Source of the DNA: an uncultured Prevotella sp.
Lineage (GTDB): Bacteria; Bacteroidota; Bacteroidia; Bacteroidales; Bacteroidaceae
NCBI GenBank assembly: GCA_900557255.1
Contig: USSA01000059.1
Span: 1 to 15,594, forward strand
Direction: 5' to 3'
Length of the DNA stretch: 15,594 bases
Shown: positions 1-7,193 of the stretch, in pieces
How the letters are laid out: each line of letters starts with the position of its first letter
How positions within the stretch are numbered: position 1 is the first letter of the stretch
The notes under the pieces: generated by a model
What the model saw: the letters and a program-made list of their open reading frames with translations, nothing else
Database searches by the model: none
Told to the model about the DNA's origin: nothing
Position numbers and translations under genes: made by a program

Positions 1-181
1 TAGAGTAAGCCCAGCACGTACCACTGCGGTTCTGGTCCTTGATGCTAGTGATAGGGTTCTGCTTTACCACTGTAAATACTGGCTTGTTCTTTGCGATAGC
101 TGCTGAATCAGTAGCGGTCTTTGCGCTTGCACCTGTGGCAACCAATGCCATCAATGCTGCTGCGATCAATGTTTTCTTCAT
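1..181 (-). CDS. Exported C1-family (papain-fold) cysteine peptidase, aminopeptidase C/bleomycin hydrolase-like, N-terminal fragment
   Basis: Only the first 60 residues are in the window; the rest lies beyond the left edge. Translation starts at the ATG complementary to 179-181. Residues 1-20 form a clear signal peptide (Lys-Lys, a hydrophobic Ala/Leu core, then ASA as a signal peptidase I site), so the protein is probably periplasmic or further processed. Residues 47-60 read IKDQNRSGTCWAYS. This is the papain active-site signature, with oxyanion-hole Gln50 and nucleophile Cys56 at the expected six-residue spacing. The NQ/DQ-x-SG-x-CW form and the very short pro-region resemble the Bacteroidetes C1B aminopeptidase C group rather than long-propeptide papains; the catalytic His and Asn cannot be seen. 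The gene follows the aminopeptidase P gene by 62 nt on the same strand with no obvious promoter between, so co-transcription is likely. The class is secure; the exact subfamily is inferred. Confidence 0.8.
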   Translation of the reverse strand, partial: MKKTLIAAALMALVATGASAKTATDSAAIAKNKPVFTVVKQNPITSIKDQNRSGTCWAYS

Positions 182-243
182 TAAAATTTCTCTTTATATT
201 AATAATGTTGTTCTTTCTTTTCTCTCTCTTCAAGGGGGATTGC

Positions 244-1647
244 TTATCTGTTGGCTGCCATGTAGTCCTCTACATCCTTTGGATGATAAGGAATGCGGTC
301 TTTGCCCAAGAATCTGCAACCGTCTTTGGTGATGAGTAAATCGTCCTCGATACGGATACCTCCAAAGTCCTTGTAGGTTTCCAGCTTGTCGAAGTTGAGG
401 AACTCTGCGCAATGACCTGATGCCTTCCAGTCGTCGATGAGGGCAGGGATGAAGTAAACTCCCGGCTCGTCGGTTACCACGAAACCTTCCTGCAGACGGC
501 GACCCATACGCAGGCAGTTGGTACCGAATTGCTCCAGATTAGGGCGTACCTCTTCATCGAAACCAACGTTAATCTGGTCGAGGTTCTCCATGTCGTGAAC
601 ATCCATTCCCATCATGTGGCCCAAACCATGAGGAAGGAACATGGCGTGTGCTCCAGCCTTTACAGCCTCTTCTGTATCACCCTTTGCAAGTCCGAGTTCC
701 TTCATGCGGTCGAAGAGTAGGCGGCAAACAGAGAAGTGTACGTCTGCCCATTTTACGCCTGGCTTGGCTACATCTAGCGCATGGTCGTGGCATTCTTCTA
801 CAATAGAGTAGATTTCCAACTGGCGCTGGCTGAACTTTCCGCTCACCGGCATGGTGCGGGTGTTGTCTGAACAGTAGTTGTTCATAGTTTCTGCACCTGC
901 ATCACAGAGTGCCAGTCTGCCTTCTTCCAGTACATTCATAGATGGATAACCATGCTGAATTTCACCGTGCTGACTGAAGATGGTTGGGAAACTGACCATG
1001 GCTCCGTAAGAGTGGGCAATGCCGCTTACCTGACCTGCAACATATTTTTCTGTCACACCCGGACGTACGAGCTTCATCGCTGTGGTATGCATCTTGTATC
1101 CGATGACAGCAGCACGCTCCAATTCCTCGATTTCTTCCTGGGTCTTAGTTGAACGCATCTTCACAACAGCCTTGATGAGGTCCATGCTGGCCTCTTCTTT
1201 CTGCTGGTTAGGATGGATGCCCAGAAGGTCGAATATCTGCAGCTTGATGTCGTAGCGGTAAGGTGGCAGGAAATGAATCTTGCGCTTCTTCGACATGGCG
1301 TCGTTGCAGATAGTCTTGAGCGTTTTCATAGGTGCTGAGTTGTGAACGCCTACCTGCGCTGCAAGATCGTGAACACTGTCAACGCTTCCGTACCATACGA
1401 TGTCTACGAGGTCGATGTCGTCGCCAATCAGGGTTTCAATATCGTTGTCTATATCTATCACACCTACCAGACCGTCGCGCTGCAATCCGAAATAATAGAG
1501 GAATGTCGAGTCCTGACGGAAAGGGTAATATCCGTTATTAGGGAAATTACATGGTGAATTGTTGTTTCCGAAAAGTATAATTACGCCGCTTTTCACAAGC
1601 TTCTTCAGCTCCTGTCTGCGGCTGATGTAAGTCTCTTTGCTGAACAT
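244..1647 (-). CDS. pepP: Aminopeptidase P family Xaa-Pro dipeptidase/aminopeptidase (M24B metallopeptidase)
   Basis: A 467-residue cytosolic protein with no signal peptide. It has the usual two-part M24B layout: an N-terminal AMP_N-type domain (about residues 1-150) and a C-terminal pita-bread catalytic domain (about 170-450). All five expected metal ligands are visible: Asp249 (in CDAGAE), Asp261 (in SDNTRT), His344 (in HGLGHMMG), Glu394 (in TDEPGVYF) and Glu434 (in GIRIEDD). His351 (DVHD) matches the conserved substrate-side histidine. The family cleaves the bond before a penultimate proline, or Xaa-Pro dipeptides, using two Mn(II) or similar ions. The ATG at 1645-1647 fits the family N-terminus. 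The exported C1 peptidase gene follows on the same strand, so the pair suggests peptide degradation, one enzyme inside the cell and one exported. A minus-strand -7 box at 1677-1684 would give a short leader. Whether it acts as an aminopeptidase or a prolidase cannot be decided from sequence. Confidence 0.93.
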   Translation of the reverse strand: MFSKETYISRRQELKKLVKSGVIILFGNNNSPCNFPNNGYYPFRQDSTFLYYFGLQRDGLVGVIDIDNDIETLIGDDIDLVDIVWYGSVDSVHDLAAQVGVHNSAPMKTLKTICNDAMSKKRKIHFLPPYRYDIKLQIFDLLGIHPNQQKEEASMDLIKAVVKMRSTKTQEEIEELERAAVIGYKMHTTAMKLVRPGVTEKYVAGQVSGIAHSYGAMVSFPTIFSQHGEIQHGYPSMNVLEEGRLALCDAGAETMNNYCSDNTRTMPVSGKFSQRQLEIYSIVEECHDHALDVAKPGVKWADVHFSVCRLLFDRMKELGLAKGDTEEAVKAGAHAMFLPHGLGHMMGMDVHDMENLDQINVGFDEEVRPNLEQFGTNCLRMGRRLQEGFVVTDEPGVYFIPALIDDWKASGHCAEFLNFDKLETYKDFGGIRIEDDLLITKDGCRFLGKDRIPYHPKDVEDYMAANR

Positions 1648-1666
1648 ATTTTTAGTATTTTACATT

Positions 1667-1725
1667 ATTTTGCTTGCAAAGTTAGCAATTATTTCCCAAA
1701 AAATACGTATCTTTGCAAGCAAAAT
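1667..1725. promoter_or_regulatory. Divergent promoter region with 15-bp perfect inverted repeat (pepP / patatin gene)
   Basis: The arms 1667-1681 and 1711-1725 are exact reverse complements (ATTTTGCTTGCAAAG and CTTTGCAAGCAAAAT), separated by 29 bp. Each arm carries most of a Bacteroidetes -7 box pointing outward: TAACTTTG on the minus strand (1684 to 1677) toward pepP and TATCTTTG on the plus strand (1708-1715) toward the patatin gene. Neither box has a good TTTG at 19-21 nt upstream. The -7 boxes are therefore good matches, and the promoters as a whole are moderately supported. Confidence 0.6.
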
Positions 1726-1776
1726 TGAATAAAACGCGTAAATTTATAAATAATTAATATAAAAACGGCTTTTTGC

Positions 1777-1802
1777 TAGACAAAATGTAAGAAAATTGTC
1801 TA
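1777..1802 (+). other. Small stem-loop in the leader of the patatin gene
   Basis: TAGACAA (1777-1783) and TTGTCTA (1796-1802) are perfect reverse complements separated by 12 nt. The structure lies in the untranslated region between the proposed promoter (1708-1715) and the chosen ATG at 1856. Its right arm contains a TTG at 1796 that opens the same reading frame. With only 7 mostly A/T pairs it is weak, and no function is claimed. Confidence 0.3.
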
Positions 1803-1855
1803 TGCTGCGAGCAAAATATAATTATTTTCAGAATTTTAAAAGCAGAGAGTGTGTT

Positions 1856-2698
1856 ATGAAATTGAATTTAAAAACAACAGGTTTGGTTCTTGAGGGAGGA
1901 GGCATGCGAGGGGTCTTCACCAGTGGGGTACTAGATGCCTTCATGAAGTATGATGTGTACTTTCCTTATACGGTGGCGGTATCGGCTGGAGCCTGCAATG
2001 GCATGTCGTATGTGAGCCGTCAGCCTCGCCGTGCCCGAATTTCAAACATCGATTATTTGGCGCGTTATCAGTATATAGGTATCCGACACCTTGTAACCCA
2101 GGGATGCATTTTCGATCGTGAGTTGCTATATGATAAGTTTCCGAATCAGTTGCTTCCTTATGATTTCGACACCTATTTTAAATATGCCGATGGTTTCGAG
2201 ATGGTTACCACCAATTGTCTGACGGGATTGCCTATGTATCTTTCGGAGAACCACGACCGCCAGCGTGCCATCGACATCGTGCGTGCTTCAAGCAGCCTGC
2301 CTTATGTGAGCAAGATAGTGAATGTTGATGGCATCCCGATGCTGGATGGCGGTATAGCCGATAGCATTCCTGTGCAGCGTGCCTTTGATAGGGGTTTTGA
2401 GCATAATGTGGTTATCCTGACACGTAACAAGGGGTGGCGAGATACGGGTAAGGATAGAAAACTACCTTATTTATATAAGAACTATCCGCGTCTGCGAGTG
2501 GCGTTGAGCCGTCGCCATAAGGCTTACAATGAGCAGATTCAACTGGTCGATGACTTGGAAGCTGCGGGTAAGATTACCTGCATTCGACCGATACGTCCGA
2601 TGGAGGTTGGACGCATAGAGAAAGATACCGCCAAGTTGGAGCGGCTCTATGAAGAGGGCTTCTTGCTGGGTGAAGCTTTCTGCAAAAAATACCTGTAA
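1856..2698 (+). CDS. Patatin-like phospholipase / acyl hydrolase (YjjU-type)
   Basis: A 280-residue protein with the patatin Ser-Asp dyad layout. The oxyanion loop GGGMRG is at residues 14-19, the nucleophile elbow has Ser43 within AVSAGA, and the second catalytic residue is Asp164 in LDGGIADSIP. Patatin-family enzymes hydrolyse acyl esters of lipids. The compact bacterial group resembling E. coli YjjU has no proven physiological substrate. There is no signal peptide or membrane helix, so it is probably cytosolic or peripheral. The frame stays open upstream to a TTG at 1796 and an ATG at 1802, but family members begin only a few residues before the glycine-rich loop, so the ATG at 1856 is preferred. 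One oddity: the first position of the usual G-x-S-x-G elbow is Ala41, although the serine and following glycine are intact. The gene diverges from pepP and ends at a composite palindrome. Confidence 0.9.
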   Translation: MKLNLKTTGLVLEGGGMRGVFTSGVLDAFMKYDVYFPYTVAVSAGACNGMSYVSRQPRRARISNIDYLARYQYIGIRHLVTQGCIFDRELLYDKFPNQLLPYDFDTYFKYADGFEMVTTNCLTGLPMYLSENHDRQRAIDIVRASSSLPYVSKIVNVDGIPMLDGGIADSIPVQRAFDRGFEHNVVILTRNKGWRDTGKDRKLPYLYKNYPRLRVALSRRHKAYNEQIQLVDDLEAAGKITCIRPIRPMEVGRIEKDTAKLERLYEEGFLLGEAFCKKYL

Positions 2699-2721
2699 AA
2701 TGAACTATAATAATAAAAATG

Positions 2722-2771
2722 AATATAGCTTGCTCTTTCTCTGGAATTCCAGACAACGGACAAGCTATATT
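2722..2771. terminator. Composite palindrome between convergent genes, probable bidirectional terminator
   Basis: The outer arms AATATAGCTTG (2722-2732) and CAAGCTATATT (2761-2771) form a perfect 11-bp stem. The enclosed 28 nt contain a second perfect 14-bp palindrome, TCTGGAATTCCAGA (2740-2753). The element fills the gap between the patatin stop codon and the stop codon of the convergent TM2 gene. The T-tracts on either side are short, so it is not a textbook terminator. Placement between convergent ends is the main support. Confidence 0.6.
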
Positions 2772-2776
2772 TCAAT

Positions 2777-3121
2777 TTATGCTGGTGCCCCGTAAATTTC
2801 TGTTATTTGCAGCAGATTCTTTCGTTTGGTGGCATCCATGATTAGAAATAGATCAATGAGCCACCAAATGCCACAACCTCCACATGTTAGCAATTTGATG
2901 ATACCTAATCCCACATCACCAATGTAAATTCTGTCGATTCCCCATGATCCAACTATGATTGACAATATGATTGAAATCGTTGGGTCTTTGGCTTGTGCTA
3001 AAATAATACTAGCTGTATTGTAATCCATAGACCGTAATTTTTCCCTTACAGTAAAGATGGAATCAATAGGCAACTTGTTTCCATATATCGCAATAAGTTG
3101 TTCTACTTGTTGTTGTTCCAT
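2777..3121 (-). CDS. TM2 domain-containing membrane protein
   Basis: A 114-residue protein. Residues 1-45 form a hydrophilic, probably helical N-terminal segment. The TM2 module follows: a first membrane helix (about 48-66), the signature G-x-DRIYIG (61-68), a turn, and KLLTCGGCGIWWLID (76-90) leading the second helix, with a short polar tail. TM2 proteins are small two-helix inner-membrane proteins of unknown biochemical function. The start is the ATG at 3119-3121, 10 nt after the DUF2752 stop codon, so this is the last gene of a three-gene operon. Its first eight residues (MEQQQVEQ) resemble those of the first gene of the operon (MEQNNLEQ). The family assignment is secure; no function is claimed. 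Confidence 0.9.
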   Translation of the reverse strand: MEQQQVEQLIAIYGNKLPIDSIFTVREKLRSMDYNTASIILAQAKDPTISIILSIIVGSWGIDRIYIGDVGLGIIKLLTCGGCGIWWLIDLFLIMDATKRKNLLQITEIYGAPA

Positions 3122-3131
3122 ACATTAAGTT

Positions 3132-3509
3132 TTATATGTTTAATATGTTTCTGACTATAAACCAAATAAAAAATGTTGTTGCATATATTCTTATAGCTAT
3201 GTTGCTCTCAAATATATTTTTCATCTTTGTCTTTGTTTTGCAGTCAGGCAAATAATATGATATCACTACTAATATAAAATATGGTAATGCATATAGTAAA
3301 TAATAGTTATATTGGTATGCTTTAGCTAAATGTCCTTGCAGTGCAGCATGAATAAACCTTTGTATGCCACAAGCGGGACAATTTAATCCTGTCAAAATCT
3401 TGATAGGGCACTTTGGCCAAAACCAATACTCTGAAGGGTTGTATTTGTATAGCAAAGGCAGACCAATGATAACTATTATTAATAGAGTGTATTTATTGAT
3501 GTATTTCAA
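3132..3509 (-). CDS. DUF2752 family membrane protein with a CP-x8-CPACG cysteine motif
   Basis: A 125-residue protein with an N-terminal membrane helix (about 8-24), a cysteine-bearing loop, a helix at about 70-88 and a last helix at about 105-122. The DUF2752 pattern is plain: Cys34-Pro, Thr40-Gly41, Cys44-Pro-x-Cys47-Gly48, then Arg51, His54 and Asn68. Three cysteines and a histidine close together could bind metal or form a disulfide, but the family has no established function. No ATG is available: the frame starts with TTG at 3507-3509, one base after the CD225 stop codon, and an in-frame stop lies five codons further upstream, so the start is well bounded. In the 3181-3300 stretch only 31 of 120 bases are G or C, far lower than in the flanking enzyme genes. 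This points to a different history for the operon. Confidence 0.85.
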   Translation of the reverse strand: MKYINKYTLLIIVIIGLPLLYKYNPSEYWFWPKCPIKILTGLNCPACGIQRFIHAALQGHLAKAYQYNYYLLYALPYFILVVISYYLPDCKTKTKMKNIFESNIAIRIYATTFFIWFIVRNILNI

Positions 3510-3510
3510 T

Positions 3511-3801
3511 TTACAATTGAGATGCTATTGCTGCACCATAAAAGATGACATAAATCACTTGGATAACGAGACCAACAACAATGCCGATAATACTCCATTT
3601 CTTGGCATCTTGTGCCATCAGAGCAGCGGCTTCGTATTGCTTTGTTAGGTAAAGACCATTAACTTTACTAGCCTTAATGATACCAACTATACCTAATGGT
3701 AAGCAGCAGCATACGGTGCAAGCAATTGCCAAAACCATATTGTTGTCTGGTTTAGGTGGCATAGGCGTAGAAACTTGTTGTTCTAAATTGTTTTGTTCCA
3801 T
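3511..3801 (-). CDS. CD225/dispanin family two-helix membrane protein
   Basis: A 96-residue protein. A Gln/Pro-rich cytosolic N-terminus (1-18, ending PMPPKP) is followed by DNNMVLAI (19-26). The first membrane segment contains CCCLPLGIVGIIKASKVNG (31-49), the hallmark of the CD225/dispanin fold. A conserved linker with AxxxAQDAKKWS (59-70) leads to the second helix (about 71-93). Bacterial members are common in Bacteroidetes and uncharacterised; the eukaryotic relatives are the IFITM membrane-remodelling proteins. The start is the ATG at 3799-3801. This is the first gene of the CD225, DUF2752, TM2 run and lies about 90 nt downstream of trmD on the same strand. No TANNTTTG box was found in that gap, so read-through from trmD or an atypical promoter is possible. 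Confidence 0.9.
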   Translation of the reverse strand: MEQNNLEQQVSTPMPPKPDNNMVLAIACTVCCCLPLGIVGIIKASKVNGLYLTKQYEAAALMAQDAKKWSIIGIVVGLVIQVIYVIFYGAAIASQL

Positions 3802-3892
3802 AATTCTAACTGATAGACCATTTATTAGTTATTTTCTTATGGTACAGTCTGGTCTTTTTCGCTGCGCCTAAGAACTTTATGTTAATTGTTGT

Positions 3893-4570
3893 TTATTCCT
3901 CAAGCAGGTCAGGGCGCAGGCGCTTGGTTCTTTCCATGGCCTGATCGAATTCCCACTGGCGAATCTTGGCTTCGTTGCCACTGAGCAGAATCTCCGGAAC
4001 CTTCCATCCCTTGTAGTCGGCAGGACGGGTGTAGATAGGGGCGGCAAGAATGTCGTCCTGAAAACAGTCGGAAAGTGCACTCTGTTCATCGCTAATAACA
4101 CCTGGAACCAGACGGATGACGGCATCTGAGATGATGGCTGCAGCAAGTTCGCCCCCCGTCAGCACATAATCACCTACACTGATTTCGCGGGTAATGAGAT
4201 GGTCGCGCACACGCTGGTCAATACCCTTGTAGTGACCACAGAGGATGATGAGGTTACCCTGCATCGACATTTCGTTGGCTATCTTCTGGTTGAAAGTTTC
4301 ACCATCTGGCGAAACATAAATCACGTCATCATACTCGCGCTCCGCCTTCAGCGCAGCAATACAACGGTCTATTGGTTCACATTGCATCACCATGCCGGCA
4401 CTTCCGCCGTATGGATAGTCGTCCACACGCTTCCATTTATCTAATGTGTAGTCACGCAGGTTGTGCAGATGAATCTCCGCTAGACCCTTCTTCTGCGCAC
4501 GTGCCAGAATGGACTCATTGAAGAATCCCTCCAGCATCTCTGGTAATACTGTAATAATGTCTATTCTCAT
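3893..4570 (-). CDS. trmD: tRNA (guanine-N1)-methyltransferase TrmD
   Basis: A 225-residue SPOUT methyltransferase that makes m1G37 in tRNAs reading CNN codons, using S-adenosylmethionine, and so prevents +1 frameshifting. The N-terminal [12 protein letters not shown] is typical. Family blocks include [11 protein letters not shown] (50-60), the trefoil-knot cofactor loop [12 protein letters not shown] (110-121) and [13 protein letters not shown] (131-143), Arg153 with PGV, and the catalytic Asp168 ahead of [11 protein letters not shown] (178-188). The frame extends 13 codons upstream, but the ATG at 4568-4570 matches the family start. TrmD often sits with rpsP, rimM and rplS in Proteobacteria; here it stands apart from them. 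A consensus promoter (4579-4610) ends about 8 nt before the ATG, which implies a leaderless or nearly leaderless mRNA. Confidence 0.97.
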   Translation of the reverse strand: MRIDIITVLPEMLEGFFNESILARAQKKGLAEIHLHNLRDYTLDKWKRVDDYPYGGSAGMVMQCEPIDRCIAALKAEREYDDVIYVSPDGETFNQKIANEMSMQGNLIILCGHYKGIDQRVRDHLITREISVGDYVLTGGELAAAIISDAVIRLVPGVISDEQSALSDCFQDDILAAPIYTRPADYKGWKVPEILLSGNEAKIRQWEFDQAMERTKRLRPDLLEE

Positions 4571-4578
4571 AACATCTG

Positions 4579-4610
4579 CAAAAATAATAAATAATGCGGA
4601 GAGCACCAAA
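4579..4610 (-). promoter_or_regulatory. trmD promoter, consensus Bacteroidetes type
   Basis: On the minus strand the -33 element TTTG is at 4610-4607, inside a T-run, and the -7 element TATTTTTG is at 4586-4579. The spacer is exactly 20 nt, the optimal Bacteroidetes arrangement. The trmD ATG begins at 4570, so transcription should start within a few bases of the start codon. Confidence 0.75.
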
Positions 4611-4842
4611 AATTTTTGCTTTTTCTTTCATTTTTACTTCTCTTTTCTTCACTTTCCTTTCTTTTTTCTCTGTTTTCCTGCCTTTCCGTAGCCGTTCTTG
4701 TCTTTTCATATCATAATCCTGCTTTTCCGGAGAAAGAGAGTGATTAACGTATAAATATACAACAAAATTATCAAAAAACAGAAAAATCATATCAAAATGA
4801 TAAATTTTCGATAAAACATGCTACTATTTGTAGAAAAAGTTG
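4611..4842. other. Gene-free region with a strong polypyrimidine tract
   Basis: The trmD and aconitase genes diverge across about 330 nt. The middle holds no convincing gene. On the plus strand 4621-4680 is 55 of 60 pyrimidines (runs of T, TTC and CTT), so the minus strand is polypurine. The tract lies upstream of the trmD -33 element and outside both predicted transcripts. A minus-strand frame crossing it encodes only Lys/Arg/Glu-rich low-complexity sequence and overlaps the trmD start; it was rejected as a gene. Confidence 0.6.
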
Positions 4843-4850
4843 TATTTTTG
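4843..4850 (+). promoter_or_regulatory. Candidate -7 box of the aconitase-citrate synthase unit
   Basis: TATTTTTG matches TANNTTTG exactly and would give a leader of roughly 40-50 nt. No TTTG is found at the standard distance upstream (the nearest, at 4827-4830, is only 12 nt away), so the promoter may be weak or activator-dependent. Confidence 0.5.
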
Positions 4851-4900
4851 CAAACAGAATTGCTCGAAAGAGTGTATAATTAATTAAAATTGTGAACAAG

Positions 4901-7159
4901 ATGATATTGGACATTGAAATGCTGAGAAGCTTTTACGCTTCGTATTCGGAAAGTGTAGCCCAGGCAAAGGCTACGGTGAAACGACCTCTTACTTATGCCG
5001 AAAAGGTGCTCTTTGCACATCTTTTCGACCCAACACAGTTGCGACCATATAAAAGAGGTGTAGAATATGTTGACTTCCGACCTAATCGCGTGGCGATGCA
5101 GGATGCGACTGCGCAAATGGCGCTCTTGCAGTTCATGAATGCAGGCAAGGACAAGGTGGCCGTACCTGCTTCCGTACATTGTGATCACTTGATTCGTGCC
5201 GATGTGGGTGCTACGCAAGATCTTCCTGAGGCTTGCAAGACTAATAAGGAGGTTTACGACTTCCTGAAGTCTGTTTCTCAGAAATACCATATCGGTTTCT
5301 GGGGACCAGGTGCCGGAATCATCCATCAGGTAGTGCTCGAAAACTATGCATTCCCTGGAGGTATGATGGTGGGTACTGATTCTCATACTCCTAATGCCGG
5401 CGGTCTCGGCATGGTGGCAGTAGGTGTAGGTGGTGCTGATGCCGTAGATGTGTTGACCGGTCAGCCTTGGGAACTCAAGATGCCACGCCTCATCGGTGTG
5501 CATCTTACAGGCAAACTCTCTGGCTGGGCCACTCCTAAGGATGTGATTCTCGAAATCCTCGGCATTCTTACCGTAAAGGGCGGAACCAACGCCATCCTCG
5601 AATACTTCGGCGAGGGATTGGACAGCATCTCTACCACCGGCAAGGCTACCATCTGTAACATGGGAGCCGAATTGGGTGCCACATGCTCTATCTTCCCATT
5701 CGACCAGAATGCCAGCGAGTATCTCCGCAAGACAGGCCGTGAAGAAATTGCATCTCTCGCACAGATGAATGCAGCCGAACTCCGTGCTGATGATGAGGTG
5801 TTGGCAGATCCGTCTGCTTTCTACGACCAGATTGTTGAAATCGACCTTTCTAAGGTTGAACCTCATCTTAACGGTCCGTTCACTCCAGATGCAGCTACAC
5901 CAATCTCTCACATGAAGGCAAAAGGTCCTGCCAACGATTATCCGATGGTAGTAGAAGTAGGATTGGTAGGTAGCTGTACCAACTCTTCTTATCAGGACTT
6001 GGCCCGTGCTGCCAGCATTGCCCGTCAGGCTTATGAGAAAGGTATTGAGGTGAAGGGACAGCTTATCATCAACCCGGGTTCAGAGCAGATTCGCTATACA
6101 GCCGAGCGTGATGGCATCCTTGATGATTTCAAGAAGATTGGAGCCCTCATCATGACCAATGCCTGCGGTCCTTGCATCGGACAGTGGAAGCGTCATACCG
6201 ATGATAATACGCGCAAGAATGCCATCGTCACTTCTTTCAACCGAAACTTCCGCCGCCGTGCTGATGGTAACCCTAATACGTTTGCCTTCATCGGCAGTCC
6301 TGAGCTCACCGTGGCTCTCACCATTGCGGGCCGTCTCGACTTCAATCCGGCTACCGATACCTTGTTGGATAAGGAGGGCAACAGCGTGATGCTCGATGCG
6401 CCTACAGGTTTCACCTTCCCACCTAAGGGGTTTGCCGTAGAGGATAAGGGATTCATTGCTCCAAGCGAAGAAAATGCCAATGTAGAGGTAGTTATTGCGC
6501 CTGACAGCAACCGACTCCAGAAACTTGCTCCGTTTGCTCCATGGGATGGAAAAGACCTGACAGATATGCCGCTTCTTATCAAAACCGAGGGCAAATGTAC
6601 CACCGACCACATCTCTATGGCGGGTCCTTGGCTGAAGTTCCGTGGACATTTGCAGAACATCTCCGACAACCTTTTAATGGGTGCCGTTAATGCCTTTAAC
6701 GGTGAGAGTAATAAGGTGAAGAACCAGTTGGATGGTGCTTATGTCGAGGTTTCTACCGCTGCCAAGGCTTACAAGGCAAAAGGCATCAGCAGCATCGTGG
6801 TGGCAGAGGATAACTATGGTGAAGGTTCTTCCCGTGAGCATGCAGCTATGGAGCCTCGTTTCCTCAACGTGAAGGTGATTCTCGCCAAGAGTTTCGCCCG
6901 CATCCACGAAACCAACCTGAAGAAGCAGGGTATGCTTGCCCTCACATTCTGCAACAAGGATGATTATAATAAGGTGCAGGAGGACGACCGCATCTCTTTG
7001 ACAGGTTTGAAGGAGTTTACTCCAGGTTCTAAACTCACCGTCACCCTGAAGCACAAGGATGGTTCTGAGGATAGTTTCGAGGTTGAGCATACTTATAATG
7101 ATACACAGATTGCATGGTTTAAGGCTGGTTCTGCATTGAACTTTGCAGCAAAGAAATAA
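4901..7159 (+). CDS. acnA: Aconitate hydratase (mitochondrial-like aconitase A)
   Basis: A 752-residue cytosolic [4Fe-4S] enzyme that interconverts citrate and isocitrate. Numbered from the ATG at 4901, the iron-sulfur ligands are Cys359 (GSCTNSS) and Cys422/Cys425 (NACGPCIG). Other active-site blocks are VHCDH (92-96), TDSHTP (159-164) and [10 protein letters not shown] (639-648), which holds the catalytic Ser-Arg pair. The C-terminal swivel domain starts near residue 540. Length and motif style match the mitochondrial-like aconitase described in Bacteroides fragilis rather than the roughly 890-residue bacterial AcnA. A GTG at 4892 would add three residues; the ATG is preferred because it is a stronger start with equal family fit. 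Citrate synthase follows after 34 nt on the same strand, so the two are almost surely co-transcribed. In B. fragilis an isocitrate dehydrogenase gene belongs to this cluster, and it is absent here. The cluster makes the enzyme oxygen-sensitive, which suits an anaerobe. Confidence 0.97.
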   Translation: MILDIEMLRSFYASYSESVAQAKATVKRPLTYAEKVLFAHLFDPTQLRPYKRGVEYVDFRPNRVAMQDATAQMALLQFMNAGKDKVAVPASVHCDHLIRADVGATQDLPEACKTNKEVYDFLKSVSQKYHIGFWGPGAGIIHQVVLENYAFPGGMMVGTDSHTPNAGGLGMVAVGVGGADAVDVLTGQPWELKMPRLIGVHLTGKLSGWATPKDVILEILGILTVKGGTNAILEYFGEGLDSISTTGKATICNMGAELGATCSIFPFDQNASEYLRKTGREEIASLAQMNAAELRADDEVLADPSAFYDQIVEIDLSKVEPHLNGPFTPDAATPISHMKAKGPANDYPMVVEVGLVGSCTNSSYQDLARAASIARQAYEKGIEVKGQLIINPGSEQIRYTAERDGILDDFKKIGALIMTNACGPCIGQWKRHTDDNTRKNAIVTSFNRNFRRRADGNPNTFAFIGSPELTVALTIAGRLDFNPATDTLLDKEGNSVMLDAPTGFTFPPKGFAVEDKGFIAPSEENANVEVVIAPDSNRLQKLAPFAPWDGKDLTDMPLLIKTEGKCTTDHISMAGPWLKFRGHLQNISDNLLMGAVNAFNGESNKVKNQLDGAYVEVSTAAKAYKAKGISSIVVAEDNYGEGSSREHAAMEPRFLNVKVILAKSFARIHETNLKKQGMLALTFCNKDDYNKVQEDDRISLTGLKEFTPGSKLTVTLKHKDGSEDSFEVEHTYNDTQIAWFKAGSALNFAAKK

Positions 7160-7193
7160 TAGTTGTAGCCATGCAGCTAAAAAAGTAACGGTT

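Noticed and set aside
39..339. Plus-strand frames across the left end
   Set aside because: They run opposite the signal peptide of the C1 peptidase and the 3' end of the pepP gene, both clearly coding on the minus strand.
3802..3892. Possible promoter and hairpin between trmD and the CD225 gene
   Set aside because: No TANNTTTG box was found. The only inverted repeat (AGACCA at 3815-3820 with TGGTCT at 3850-3855) is a 6-bp stem with a 29-nt loop, too weak to call.
4515..4790. 91-codon minus-strand frame upstream of and overlapping trmD
   Set aside because: It is a translation of the polypurine tract (Lys/Arg/Glu repeats) and overlaps the trmD start in another frame; no independent support.
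4880..5911. 343-codon open frame on the minus strand opposite aconitase
   Set aside because: It lies wholly opposite a certain gene, has no recognisable motif, and arises because the gene rarely uses codons whose complements are stops. Similar long antisense frames occur opposite citrate synthase (7242-8168) and the kinase (13582-14457).
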